From Hypericum androsaemum (lineage: Eukaryota; Streptophyta; Magnoliopsida; Malpighiales; Hypericaceae), in contig OZ023190.1 of NCBI GenBank assembly GCA_963995505.1, positions 5,412,516-5,476,515 on the forward strand: a stretch of 64,000 bases of DNA, read 5' to 3'. This document shows, one piece after another, positions 12,180 to 24,085 of this stretch. The translations under genes were made by a program, and so were the position numbers. The notes under the pieces were generated by a model. That model was given only the letters and a program-made list of their open reading frames with translations, had not been told where the DNA came from and did not search any database. Positions within the stretch are counted from its first letter, which is position 1, and each line of letters begins with the position of its first letter.

Positions 12180-12700
12180 CGTGTCTATGACATCTTGAAA
12201 CTGGTGGCGATTTAACCGATAATCACGACTTAAGATAGTTAAATCATAATTATAGTTTGGACCAATTTCGAGCCCCCTTTTTTTTAAATCAGTAAAGTTT
12301 AAATACAAAATCTAACGCTTATCTTATGCTAGAAGAGGCTATTGGCCTCTGCCTTTTTTTTCTTATAAAATAGGGCAAAGGACATGGTTGAAAAAAAATT
12401 AAAAACATTATTTTAAACTAAATACCACAACGTTACCCCCGGCTGGTTCAGTTCAAATCGGACGAGATATTTCTTGATTAGACTTTTGAAAGATGATAAA
12501 ACTATCTGCTTCCAACTATTTTAACGCAACAAAAAAAACTTTCTTAATTATTCTGTTACTTTTATTTTCACTCAAAAACTTCCAAAGTTGGAACAAGCAA
12601 GCACACCATCAGATTCAGAGTTCAGCCTAGAAGTACATGACTTGGAGGGGAAACTGCAACAATCTACAGTCTAAGATAAGTTGAGCTATGGCATCTGCAT
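12180..12700. other. Intergenic between VPS26 5' end and SDR 3' end
   Basis: It contains the VPS26 upstream region and the SDR 3' flank. No additional gene was seen. Confidence 0.5.
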
Positions 12701-12702
12701 AC

Positions 12703-14514
12703 TCAAAATGGTGCCTCCTCTTTTCTGTTGAAGAAGCAGCCACTAGGACTACCATCAGGCAGCAATGCCAGCCTCACGGCGCTCTCCGCGCCTTCCTCTA
12801 CGGACAAGACTCCCGTGTTGAAGTTTATGTCCGTGTTGACGAAGCCAGGGCAGACGGCATTGATACAGATTGACGGGTACTTCTTCGGGAAGATGCGCGT
12901 ATACGCGTTCATAGCTACCTTGGACATTGTATATGCAGAGAGAAATGCAGGCCAGCCTTTGGTCTTGAGCGAACCTTCCTTAAAATCTTGCAGGTACTTG
13001 GACAGCACCTCATCTATTCTATCTTCTGTCAGGTTCTCTGCATCTTCCAGTACCTCTTTGGCCCAATGGTTAGAAACATGCTGAAACCAAATAGAGTGAA
13101 GCAGTCAATCAATTAGATCATAAACAACTTGGAACTTGAGCGAATCGGGTACCCGTTTTCTACCTTCAGTAATCCCATGGACGAGGAGACATTGACTATA
13201 CGTGGTGAATCGGATAATTCGAGCAAGGGTACGAATGCTTCAACCATTCGTTTGGCTCCATAGTAGTTTATACTTGAGCATTCTTCAGCTAACTCATAAG
13301 TTTCGATCATCACTTCTTGCCAATTCATCTTGGCTCCTTCCTGCACCAACGCGAAATCAGCTGCGAACGAAAAACAATCTAGACATCTGCAAATCGCAGT
13401 ACTCCCTCCCGTAATGCACAAATGAATCAACGAATCGACCCGAGTTCTATTCCACATCAACCATCTCCAAATGCGAACCGACTCACCTTACCGAAGCCCA
13501 TTTCTCTTAGAGTTTCACCATCTACATTGTCGGCCGGTTTGGTGCCACTGATTCCTGCATTATTGATCTGCAGAAAGCGGTCAAGTACGAAGCATTAACG
13601 CGGTGATACCAACAGTTGGAAAACATTAGCTTAGCCTCGACTCCCAGTTCGCAATCATTCTTAACTATCAGATCTCCAAAGACGCATACAGAAATCCAAT
13701 TACCATGAAGATCACAAACCATAAGGATCCACCTTGAATAGGAATCATCATCTATATGTCCAAACTCGAATTCGTTCGAGGACGAACTATAGTTGAACTC
13801 TAGACCTTATGGTGTAATAGACTTAAGCTAAGTTGCTTAAGATTCAACGGATTGTTGTTCTTTGCGGATTATGAATGGCCAATTCTAATTGTCCATATCA
13901 ACCCCACCAGTGAAGCAAACACCACAAACACAAAACCTTAAGACTACAACACGGGTACCACATCAACCCGTTCTGAAACCATGTTAGAATTTCCAAATTC
14001 AACCTCAAAAACTTAACGTAATGATGAGGGTAGGTAGATTTTTCCCGCTTATAAACAAATTCACCGCACTAATGGGTACCAGGATGTCAAGTTTCCCGAA
14101 TTGGTTCTTGACGAAATCCGCAAGAGAAGTAACACTCGCTTGGTCAGCTACGTCCAGCTGATGGAACAGAACACGATCAGAGAGGCCACGTTCTTTGAGC
14201 TTCTCAACGGCTTCAAGGCCCCTCTTCTCGTTTCTAGCCGTCAACACCACCACTACACCGTTGGCAGCCAACTGCTCACAGATTCCGAACCCGATCCCTC
14301 TGTTTGCTCCTGTAACTACTGCATACCTGCAAGCAACAAGAAGCTCGAGAAGAAGAACACGAAACTAATGGCACAAAACAAAGCGTAACACGAATAATGA
14401 CGGAAGTCCAGGTTCAATCCCCGATAGGTGTAACAAGAACCCAGCCACCTTGTCCGAATACATAGCGTGGACACTAGATAAAGATGGTTACCTTGTCTTG
14501 GTGGCTTCCGCCAT
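12703..14514 (-). CDS. Short-chain dehydrogenase/reductase (neomenthol dehydrogenase / salutaridine reductase-like)
   Basis: This is a classical-type plant SDR, an NADPH-dependent carbonyl reductase of the SDR114C-like group. Exons on the minus strand are 14492-14514, 14080-14326, 13487-13567, 13164-13340 and 12703-13080. All junctions are GT-AG and the phases join, giving 906 bp and 301 aa, normal for the family. Visible motifs are [20 protein letters not shown] (cofactor glycine motif), QLDVAD, DILINNAG across an exon join, IVNVSSSMG (catalytic Ser) and [12 protein letters not shown] (YxxxK). It ends [13 protein letters not shown]. The insert between NNAG and the Ser motif is typical of this group. 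The substrate cannot be told from sequence; menthone, morphinan or aromatic carbonyls are all known in relatives. It shares strand with VPS26 and STR14 but is a separate gene. Its upstream region is duplicated. Confidence 0.92.
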
Positions 14515-14805
14515 TCCTGAAGGACCTCAAACGGATGAGTTAGTAATTGTTGATGGGTACTTGTTAACGAAGGTACTTGACAAAGTTGATATAGTAAAGA
14601 CGTCTAGAGTTTTGGCTCTTTTAGCCTATTTTTCGGTTTTCTTTGGTTGTTTCCTATTGCAATTTATGTTCTATTCGTGCGGTGCATATATGTACATGTG
14701 TTTGATTTTCACATTCATTTGTGTGATCGAGTACATCAGGACCGAAACAAAATATCTAGTTTCGAGACAAACCGAATGGTATAGATTTTTTTTATATCAC
14801 CCGAA
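14511..14805. repeat. Upstream duplication, copy 1 (SDR-proximal)
   Basis: It starts at the SDR start codon region ('ccattcctgaagg') and runs into the upstream region. Matches to copy 2 include 'gatgggtacttgttaacg' and 'gtgcggtgca'. Confidence 0.85.
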
Positions 14806-14811
14806 GTTAGA

Positions 14812-14916
14812 TTAGCTGATGTTACTAATAGGCTGAGCAACACGATCCACACTATTATTATGGGTTGTTGGATGAGGAGGACGCGCATACGAGTTTAATC
14901 CTACATTGGGATCCAT
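14812..14916 (-). other. Possible uORF made by the upstream duplication
   Basis: Copy 2 also carries the SDR start-codon context (AGGAATGG). From that ATG a frame of 34 codons stops with TAA at 14812. If transcription starts beyond copy 2, this would be an upstream ORF before the SDR start. No homology was seen, and whether it is transcribed is unknown. Confidence 0.35.
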
Positions 14917-15247
14917 TCCTGAAGGGCCTCAAACGGATGAGTTAGTAGTTTGTTGATGGGTACTTGTTAACGAAGGTACTTGACAAAGTTGATATAGTAA
15001 AGACGTCTAGAGTTGGCTCTCTAAGCTTTTTATTTGTCGGTTTGCTTTGGTTGTTTCCTATTGCAATTTCTGTTTTATTTTTTATTTTATGTTTTTGGTG
15101 ATAGCAATTTCTGTTTTATTCGTGCGGTGCACATAGATACATGTGTTTGATTTTGACAATCATTTGTGTGATCGAGGTAGATCAAGACCGAAACCAAATA
15201 TCTAGTTTCTAAGATAAATCAAATAGTATATTTGTTTATATCACTCT
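14911..15247. repeat. Upstream duplication, copy 2
   Basis: It is a direct repeat of 14511-14805 at a distance of about 400 bp, with a small local expansion ('gcaatttctgttttatt' repeated) and scattered base changes. Confidence 0.85.
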
Positions 15248-17190
15248 CTATATAAGACGACTGATTTAAATTTCAGTTGCATTCAAAAACAGTAAAGTTT
15301 TTTTAATTTAGTACTGATGTTTCTAAGAGCTCAAATTTATTTAGTGTTAGTTAATTTAGAATAATTATGAATTTATGATTTGGTCTAAATATTTGTTGGT
15401 ACTGAATTATATAGATTGTCACTTTATTGATATTTAAAAAACATATTTTAATGATAATTAAGAGATGTATTTTCCGCCTCACTCACTGACCGATAGCCAC
15501 AGGTGCAAAGAATGTGCTTCCAAAATATTAAGCGGAACTAAATAGGGTAGTGCTTTTAAATAGGGTTGGATAGTCATCAAATCTAAATATAGAAATTTCT
15601 ATTAAAAAAATAAAATGTACGACTAATGAGAATTTGTTCAAGTTGTATATGATTTGGAAAAATGTTTCGAGTTAAAGTCTACAATGCGACATCACAAAGT
15701 CGATCAAAGAAAAAAAATACCGAAAGTGGGAAAATTTCATCGGTTAGGATCAGCTGTAGTAGTCCAAATTTTGTATGAATTTAAGGCTAGTACCTCTTCT
15801 AAAAAAATAGAGATATATGACATAATACAATCTCATTTGCTTCAATTATAGTATCTAGTGTTTGATAACTTGAGTACATGATTGAACATTCAATATCTAT
15901 GTGTCATATGTAACAGTTCAGTCTGAAATTTTATTTTAAAAAAATTATCCTTCGTGAAAATAAAAGAGAGTATACATTAATCTAAGTAAAATCGATCATT
16001 GCAATTACAATAAAAAAATTCTACCATCAAAATTAATCATAAAAAAAAGTCAATATCAAAATTAAATCCTTCCAAAAAATCTTGCAAACGAGGAACAATC
16101 AAAGAAGAAGACGTGAACGAATGAGATGGAGATGATGGAATAAAAAAAACAAGAATAATACGAGTTTCGTATCTTTATTTGTTTTCGGAGCAAAAATTTA
16201 TATGATATCTAAAAAAAATTTTGAATTCGAATATTAAAAAATTTTTGTTTGAAAACAAGAAATTTTATGATATTCAAAATAATTCAGATAGGGATAATTC
16301 AACTACAAGTACACAAAGAAGTAAATTGAAAAAAATAACCCACTCCCTTGCTAGTTGCAAGTTGCAACTCCTCTCGCTTTTTTTTCACAAAATAGTGAAA
16401 TACTCTGAAACTACAAAACGAAGGAGAAATAAACCCAAAAAAAAGGAGGAGAAAGACGATTCCCAAATAAACTCTACAATAACGAGAATTTGTTAAATAA
16501 TCTGTCCATATCCTCTATTTCTTCTTCCATTAATGGGGTCGGGTGTATTTTGCAATTGAATTATGATAAGAATACGGAAGTACAGCTACGTCGCCTGATA
16601 AATTTAAAAATCGAGAGTAAAATCGAAAACCTATGTCACTTGGTAGGAGAAATTTTGACGATGATGATCTTGTCTCAGGAATTTCTAATTGTGTTTATGT
16701 GCACTTGGGTGGATTTATTGGTGGTAATCTAAGTTATGGAAGTCCTCTAACAATGGCTTAGAGCTTCAGAGAGGATGTATGTTGAACAAAAATTGCTAGT
16801 TGTAAAAGTTGCAAGTTTGTTTATAAGCCTAAAAAAATGTAATAAAGTTTTAAGCTAGATATGGAAATTTTAATATACTATTAGAGCGGATTTATCTCGT
16901 ATTTATTATTATTCTTACACAACATACGTTGTCAAAGTCAAAACTCGTACAAATTTTGACCCAACAAATTTTTTGAAAAACCTATTGTCTTAAAGTTCTG
17001 GGATCGATCCTATCTTCTCTCAAGAACCTGCTCCAAACATTCATTGCATTCATTTGATTGCTAGATTGATACAGAAAATAATTTTAGCTTATGCACAAAC
17101 CTAGGGTCAGAAGAGATGCAAATAAAATTATCATCTCATTGGAGGCAAAACTTCTGGTTTCTCTACAAATCATTTACTTTGAAGCTCATG
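15248..17190. other. Intergenic, AT-rich, no gene recognised
   Basis: Frames of 65-91 codons occur (for example 16221-16496 and 16490-16732), but they are Lys/Asn-rich or compositionally biased with no family signature. No transposon ends were identified. Confidence 0.5.
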
Positions 17191-17198
17191 AAGTTTCT

Positions 17199-18870
17199 TC
17201 ATTCTTCAGAAATGGGCAATCCTTCCTTGGACCATTGGTAAAGACCTCCTTCCAAGTGGAACACATTAGTGTAGCCATTGAGGACTAGTAGGTATGCTGC
17301 TATGAGTGATCTGCAATGAGCAGCAAAAGTCAGTTCGAAACTACGTTGCACGGATGAAGAACAAACTGGAGAACGATGGTAAATTTTCGGGTTTCGCTCG
17401 TTGCAATGCGAATCAAATGATATACAACACACATCATGTAACATCTACTTGAACATGCAACTTTATCCGATCGTCGTTATGTACTTTGTATCAAGCATCA
17501 AACCAATTAGTGAAAGTTTAGGATCTTTATGCTAGTAATAATGTTATGTTTGCATCATTAGAACCTGAAGCAGAATGCATTGATTGCAGAATCAAAGAAG
17601 CAGAATGACCTGGATTGGTTGCCTTGTGGGAGATTCTGCGTTGGCTTCATCGTTCCTCCGGACGAGCAAGCTACTATGATCTTCGCTTTCTTATCGATTT
17701 TCGATTCCACAGCTGATGCAACAAACAATAACTTTTAGCTTTTTCAAGAAATAAGCAAAGTCATCAGGAAGAAGAACACAAAATGAAAAACCATGGTTCG
17801 ATGAGTGGTACTTTGGATGAACTCAGGGTTCTCTTCTGTTCCAGCAAAGATGCCGAAAAACGCGAATGCTGCACGCCTAGCAATGTCCCAAGCTGTCCAC
17901 TCCTTTATGAGCCGATAGACTTGTACATTGATAGCACCCGGTGGATGAGCCTACGACACGAATACAGCGGTTCAGCCTCTAAATAGTTGTTCATCATCCA
18001 TTCTTCTGCTATTTTAGGAATAACACGCAGCAGGACTAATTCTAGAGCATGTGTTAGGCTCCATCGAGCGAGTGCTTTCGAACACTAACCTCTTTGAACT
18101 CTGCTTCGGGCCTCACATCGAGAATCACAAAATTATTCTCTTGTTGCAGACGGTATGCTTCTTTCACATCCACACTCCGTACCTGCACACTCGAACAATG
18201 CATCAAATGTTTCACTTGTTCAGGGTCTTGCTCAACTTCTAGGATCGTAGCGGATCATGCGATCCACAGAAACTTGGTTTTACTCCTGGCATTAAATTGT
18301 AGACTAATTCTGATACATTCATATCTTAGTATCGGATGACTTGATGCTTTCATTGTACATTAATTCTGCCTTCAATAAGGCTCAATTCCTCTTCAAAGGG
18401 TTAGACTTGTTCACAACTAAACTCATGCAAGGATCCCGAAAACGACCGACTCTGAATACTAGAGATTCATCGAGAAAAACTCATGCAGGATCATCTAAAA
18501 GAGATAAAGGGAGTCGAGATGGGTCTATGTACCTTCTTCTGCAGTAGAACTTCTCTCTTAATTTTCCAATCTTCTTCAGCTATTTCCATAAAGAGCATAA
18601 TTAGACCACATAAATTCCCATTTCTCATTTTTAAGTGAAAAAAAACCAACCTGGTTTTTTTGCAGGTTTAGTGGCTGCGTTAACCACTTTTAGCCTCCTT
18701 GAAGCTGACCAAGACAGCAAACTTCTGCTCAAATCTCTTCTTGATCCGGACGAGAACGTCCCTGTACAAGAGTGCTGGCTATTGCTGGGGGATAAGACTA
18801 GATTTGTGTGATGGAAATTAGCATACACAGTGGAAGATGATCGAGAGCTGATCGAAGCAAGTGCAGCCAT
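17199..18870 (-). CDS. STR14: Rhodanese-like domain protein 14, chloroplastic
   Basis: This is a single-domain rhodanese (sulfurtransferase-like) predicted for the chloroplast. Exons on the minus strand are 18651-18870, 18533-18579, 18090-18182, 17812-17950, 17610-17712 and 17199-17310. All junctions are GT-AG, giving 714 bp and 237 aa. The N-terminus (about 70 aa) is Ser/Arg-rich and acid-poor, as in a transit peptide. Then come EEDWKIKREVLLQKK, VRSVDVKEAYRLQQ, FVILDVRPEAEF, HPPGAINVQVYRLI, EWTAWDIARR, and an active-site-type loop with Cys (IIVACSSGGTMKP). RSLIAAYLLVLNGY and VFHLEGGLYQWSKEGLP follow. This order matches Arabidopsis STR14 (At4g27700) as I remember it. The catalytic Cys is present. 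The physiological substrate is not known to me. Confidence 0.92.
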
Positions 18871-18889
18871 GTTCAGAAGTAGAGAGTCT

Positions 18890-19247
18890 CTCTGCTTTAC
18901 AAGTGAAGCTGGTTCGAGTCTTTTGTCCCTGAGCTCATGGATGCTAAGAAAGTGTAGATATTTTCCTCTCTCGAGAATCTGAACTTGTGGCTCGTGTTCT
19001 TAATTGTCTTCGCCATTCGGATGAGGACGTCCCACATTTTATCCAGTTTGTAATAATGTTGGGATAATTTCTTATTGGTACTTGTGTTTTCAAGTACAAT
19101 TTTCCAGTAGACAACAATGACTGTGACTTGTGTTAACATGCTGTTTTTTCAAAACCAGTGTGATAGAAAAATGTCTCACATGGTTGGGGTACCAAGGAAA
19201 AAATGTTTGTAGATTCAGCCTTTAGGTCTCCGAGAAAGCGACCCGTG
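18890..19247. other. STR14 upstream region
   Basis: This is sequence 5' of STR14. No clear TATA box or other gene was seen. Confidence 0.35.
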
Positions 19248-19630
19248 TAGGTTGTGCAATCGGTATATACCGAACCGAAATATCGAAATGTCAAAAAAAT
19301 ATATACCGATCTCAATCCCTAATTTATTTCGGTATCATACCGAATACCGAAATAAATTTTGGCATGAAATATCAAATTTCGCACACAAAAAATATAAGTA
19401 TTAGAAAATCCCTAAAATACCCTCTATCGCATACAAAATCTACAGCAATTTCGGTCTCTCCCATGCTCCTCCTTGCGCAATCCTTGCATCACACACGACC
19501 CATCCTCGGGACTGGATTTGGTCATGAATGGCTCATTTCAGGACGGGCCTGATTCACTAATGGATCGGTGGCAAAATCGTAATATATTCTAAAAGTAGGG
19601 GCAAAACTAACCAAAGAAAAAAGAGATGGC

Positions 19631-19870
19631 ACGCGTGTCAAAAAATGGTATGCCCGGTAATAAAAAAATGGAATGCCGCGCCATTACGAAATGGTATGCC
19701 GTGTCATTACAAAATGGTATGCCATGTACAACTATAACTGACCAAGAAAAAAAGAGATGGCACTCGCGTCAGAAAATGGCATGTCTGGTAATGAGAAAAT
19801 GGTATGCCACGTCAAAACAAAATGGTATGCCATGCCATGACAAAATGGTATGCCATGTGCAGCTTCTGTA
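19631..19870 (+). repeat. Minisatellite, core 'aaatggtatgcc'
   Basis: About ten imperfect units of roughly 22-23 bp carry the core 'aaatggtatgcc' followed by variable 'atgtcattac'-like spacers. Confidence 0.85.
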
Positions 19871-19918
19871 CTGTATCGTTTAATTAATTAATCTTTTTTA
19901 TTATAAGTATTTTTACAT

Positions 19919-20335
19919 AATCGGGCATATCATTTCAACATAACTAAATATACCATTTGACAAAACCAGACATACCATTTAATATAATTGGACATTACCA
20001 TTTGACATTACCGCACATACAATTCGATATAATTGGGCATACCATTTGACACAATCGGACATACCATTTGATACAATTGGGCATACCATTTGACAAAACC
20101 AGACATACCATTCGATATAATTGGGCATATCATTTGACATAACCAAACATACCATTTGATATAATAGGGCATACCATTTCTTTTCAACAAAAAATAAGGC
20201 ATACTATTTGACATAACCGAACATACCATTTTTTTTAAAGATAAACTGAACATACCATTTGATATAATAGGGCATACCATTTCTTTTCCAAAAAAAATAG
20301 GGCATGCTATTTGATATAACCGGACACACTATTCG
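19919..20335 (+). repeat. Minisatellite, core 'cataccattt' (inverse of the previous array)
   Basis: About 18 units of roughly 22 bp occur. Two spacer types tend to alternate ('gatataattggg' and 'gacaaaaccaga'), suggesting a 44-bp higher-order unit. The core is the reverse complement of the first array's core. Confidence 0.85.
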
Positions 20336-20639
20336 ATTTAAAAGTAAAAAAAAAATTTACAAGCGAATAGGTTTTTTCTAGGCGACTCTCCTACTTCTTC
20401 ATTGTTGTATCAAGGCTGTTATTGCCTTCCCTACAGCCATTCCTACGCCCCAATCACCTTCAATTGATTTTTCGGCCACCATTGGAACCCCAGTCATTAT
20501 TTTTGGTGCTAATGCATGCTACGACACAATTTCAGGTAACTTTACCAAATTTACTGCATGCATCAGTGTGATAAAAATTGGATGCTTACGCTTCGATAAT
20601 TTTGTGAGTCATTACTATCATCAAGATGATGTTCAATCA

Positions 20640-20990
20640 TCGTAATCAACATCCATTTTTGAAATCCCCTTCGTCTTCACGAAGAGAGGTTAACGAAATC
20701 CCAAACCCCTTCGTCTCTTCCCTGAAAACCCACGCACCATATCCATTTCTGACCTCTACGAACCAACCAAATGAAGAGAGGTTGCGGTGGGTGCCAGAGA
20801 TGACAATGGTGAAGAGGGTCGTCGGTGTTGAGGCCAACAGTGAGGGACTCAAAGTTGTAGCCCCTTTTGGCGAAGACCTCATGCAGACGGAGATGGTCCC
20901 ACGCTCTCGTTTCCTGCCACACTCCCTCTTCATTGGCCTCCTCCTTGGAGTCGAAGGTCTTGTAGATGATGGTCTTCGCGTCGCCGAGCT
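20640..20990 (-). pseudogene. Acetolactate synthase small-subunit fragment
   Basis: On the minus strand one frame reads VFAKRGYNFESLTVGLNTDD and the next frame continues LFTIVISGTHRN. Together they match the ACT-domain segment of the plant ALS regulatory (small) subunit, which binds branched-chain amino acids and activates acetolactate synthase in plastids. At least one frameshift separates the two pieces, and the flanking frames (ending GISLTSLREDEGDF on one side) are not recognisable. No complete ORF exists, so this is a fragment. It may have been carried by the surrounding element. The 183-codon plus-strand frame at 20626-21177 is antisense to it and probably meaningless. Confidence 0.6.
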
Positions 20991-21195
20991 GGCCTTACAT
21001 CCTCGAGCTGGCTGCTGGGCAGTTTCTCCACTCGCAAGCAACAACGAGCGGTTGCTAGCGATGAAATCCACCACCGAAGACAAGGGGCCGCTGGCAATTA
21101 GGTCGACCAGCGACGATAAGCGATCGCCGACGACAAGGATGATGTCGCCGCCGGAGAGGAAGATGCGGATGAGGTAACACTTTCCTGGATCTTAG

Positions 21196-21252
21196 GTTTG
21201 GGGGAGAGAGAGAGTGAGGGGGAGAACAGAGGGAGGGAGGGAGGAAGAGAGA
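21196..21252 (+). repeat. GA-rich low-complexity tract
   Basis: A run of 'gggggagagagagagtgagg' and 'gggagggaggga' words. Confidence 0.7.
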
Positions 21253-21359
21253 TTTAATAAAATGATCAAAACACTCCGCGTGAATCTTGACCATCAGATC
21301 TTGCATATGATTTAAAAAATCAATCAAATGACTCTCATTTCATCCAGATTGGTCGTGAC

Positions 21360-21975
21360 TCACTTTTCAAGTCAGGACCAATATTTTTAAAACCGACCCA
21401 GAAGGCGACCCAAAATTCTTAAAAAAATTTGTTCGCCTGGTCGGGCTGCCAGTCAGACCGGTCGGACCGAGTCTTCTATTTTATATTAATATAATTAAAT
21501 AATGTATGATAAATTTAATTTAACATAAAAATGATAAAATACCAAATAAGTGTAAATATTTAGAAACTTTGTTATACAATTTATCCAAACAAGGTCTTCA
21601 AACATGAATTAAACAAGTCTAGAAGAACAAGAAGATGATTATACAAGTTTTTCGTATTCGACTTATTAGTCCAATTCATTTGACTTAGTTGATATATTAT
21701 CGAGAACTATTAAAAAGATAAGTTTGTTGTGATCCAAAAGTGATGTACACGCTCCGAGCGTGAAAGTCGAGGTTTTATTTCTAAATTAAATCAGATAAAA
21801 TAAAAAATAAACACTAATTTTTCTGAACCGGATCACCCAGAAGTACCTGACTCGACAATCCAACTGGATTTTGGTCAGTCGAACCGTGTTCTGGGTTTTA
21901 GGAAAAAAGTGGACACAGGTTTGGTCCCAGGTAGTGGTCCGACCGATCAGACAGACTGCATTTGAACCCAAAAAG
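21360..21975. repeat. Possible MITE-like sequence with 'gaccggtcggacc' ends
   Basis: Terminal zones contain 'tttttaaaaccgaccc' on the left and 'ggtccgaccgatcagac' on the right, similar in wording to the element at 54269-55083. No clean TIR or target duplication was found. Confidence 0.3.
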
Positions 21976-22289
21976 AGAGAGAAGGAAAAAAATAAAAGAA
22001 GAGAAATGGGAAAGCAGAAAAAGGCAGCTCCGATTGGAAGAGAATGAAAAGGGGTAGGTTTTTTTATTTTTGGCTTTATGTACTTAGCTAGGTAAATTAC
22101 AATTTAGTACTTTGGTTTACTTGATATTTTGATAAAATTCAAAAAATATCAAAATTCTAACGAATACCAAAATTTGCCGAATATCCCGAAAAATGCATAC
22201 CAGATTAAATCCCGAAATACCGATCCCAGAGTAACAAATACAAAAAAAGTACAAAAAATACCAAATACTGTTTGCACACCCTTAGACCG

Positions 22290-23735
22290 TGACACTATGG
22301 AGTGTGTACATCAAGCATTGAAGCCGACCTAAGGTGATATGCAAATCGGGTGATATACCCAATTTAAGATCCTTATATCGGATTTCTGACGTGATGCATA
22401 TACAGGCGTTAAGTTTCATACACTTGAGTAACTCAAGAGTAGGTCTTGTCATAGTTTGGTTCGAACTGTCCAACCGGTAGTTCGGGAACTACAACTTGGA
22501 ACATAGTCCAAAGTTCCAAAACTGTCCCGAAACTTTTATAGAAAGTTTGGTTACTGTTGGTGTATTTCTCGAACCGTCCAATAGATAGTTCAATCAGAAG
22601 TTTGAATTGGTGGTTCGAAATGTCGTTTCACAAAAAGAAGAAATGAGGGAGCAAGAGTTGTGGGCTCCCGGAGAAAGCGCCTCCCGATAGAGGTTTGGAG
22701 GCGCATGCGCGCTCTAAATGCCCAAAGAGGGGCCCACCACAGACATGTTACTGTTTATTAATCTGCTATTTTGGAAAAAGTGTACTTTAGTACCCTGTGG
22801 TGTATTCTCACTTAGTACCCTATGGTTTAGAGGACACAAACAGCCCGGGCAACTGCCTGGGAATTTATTTCTGAAACATCATCGTTTTGGCGCCTACGCA
22901 AACTGCCATGTGGGTTATTTTGTCCTAGTGTTACACCACGTGGATTAAAAAGCTACCCTATAAATTAAGTAATGGAAAAGTTCTGATACGGTCCAACTCA
23001 ATATGGTTTAGAAAAAGAAACATCCAACTCAATATGATTTGGAGCCTTCTCAAATGAAAATATTTAGGGTATATGTCTTCTAATCCTAATAATTTATTTC
23101 ATTACACTCACAAAAAAATAAAGAAGACCTAGCTAAATTAGTTGCTACCAAATATTTATCTTTTATCTTTGGTGATATTTTTTAAATAAGCCAATTTTAT
23201 TATAACCAAAAGAAAAGTAAGAAAAAACTAGGATAAAACTAGCTGGGAAGAACTAAATATACAACTTATTGTCATTTTTTTTAATCCGAGTGCAAAATGT
23301 AATCCATGAACTAAATAACACAAACTTTGAATAAATTATACAATTAAAAGAAAAGGTTTTACCAGCTTTTTTCTTACAATTTAATGGTAGTGTTTCTTTA
23401 TGTTTTACCAACTTTTTACTTAGAAATGCATTGAATTTCTTATGATCGACATAACCCTGCCAATTGTTCCAAAATGATGCATGTTGTTTTACAAGAGTAT
23501 CATTTAGTTAATTATTTTTTTATTTTTCTAGACGACGCAAGTTCTAATAACGTAATGATTAACGAATAGGAAACTTTTTGTAAATCTTCTTTTGGAGAAT
23601 TTTTTCATTTTAAATATTGTCATATATTTAATATTTGTGCCAAATTTACAAAAAGAATGGGCAAAATTTTGCAAGTTTAATAATATGCGAGCAAAACATT
23701 TCCACGAGATGTTAAACATCATTGGAATTTAATTT
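22290..23735. other. Intergenic, repeat-like, no gene recognised
   Basis: It includes 'gttcgaactgtccaaccggtag'-like repeated phrases (22455-22620). A stretch at 22785-22840 ('tagtaccctgtgg') resembles the ends of the Mutator-like element at 60061-61477. The remainder is AT-rich. Confidence 0.4.
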
Positions 23736-23739
23736 GTGA

Positions 23740-24085
23740 ATTATTAAGAGAAGCTATTCCATACACAAATCTTGTATGCACTTTTTTTACATCTAGTCAA
23801 TCTCCTAATGTTACATTATAGCCCTTAAAAAAATTATATTATAACCTTGACATTGGAATGTTCGAAAAAAATAAAACTTTTCATGCTTTTTATCATGCTA
23901 CACATATTTTATTGGGTATTTATTATCCTACATTTTATTTACTATTTTCTAAATGTGTTAATATTTCTTGTGCAATAAATAATAATATCAAAGATATTAG
24001 TCATTATGTGTTACCGAAATTGCTAAAAGATAGTTTAAGTATTTTATTATGGAAGGTTTACAAAATTTGTTGTTAACATATTAGG
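23740..24085 (+). pseudogene. hAT-family transposase remnant
   Basis: The frame at 23858-24076 reads NKTFHAFYHATHILLGIYYP followed by a Cys/Ile-rich helical stretch (ISCAINNNIKDISHYVLPKL). This resembles the region before the C-terminal dimerisation domain of plant hAT transposases (RICESLEEPER type), where 'F..FY.AT.IFSG..YPT' is conserved. Upstream text continues the similarity through a stop. The hAT C-terminal dimerisation domain was not found. It is heavily decayed and identified by pattern only. Confidence 0.45.

Larger units (their letters stand above)
19248..22288. mobile_element. Possible hAT-bounded composite block carrying a gene fragment
   Basis: The left edge reads 'taggttgtgcaatcgg' and the right edge, reverse-complemented, 'taagggtgtgcaaaca', a hAT-like TIR style. 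Both subterminal zones are rich in 'cggtat/ataccg' words. The flanks 'gacccgtg' and 'gaccgtga' could be a decayed 8-bp target duplication. The interior holds two minisatellite arrays and an acetolactate synthase small-subunit fragment. No transposase was seen. The assignment is tentative. Confidence 0.35.

Noticed and set aside
16221..16732. Two frames of 91 and 80 codons upstream of STR14
   Set aside because: Biased composition, no homology pattern and no splice-consistent extension.
19631..20335. CRISPR-like repeat/spacer look of the minisatellites
   Set aside because: The units are short, variable and tandem with related spacers, in a plant nuclear context without cas genes.
20626..21177. 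183-codon plus-strand frame
   Set aside because: It is antisense to the ALS small-subunit fragment and has no recognisable domain.
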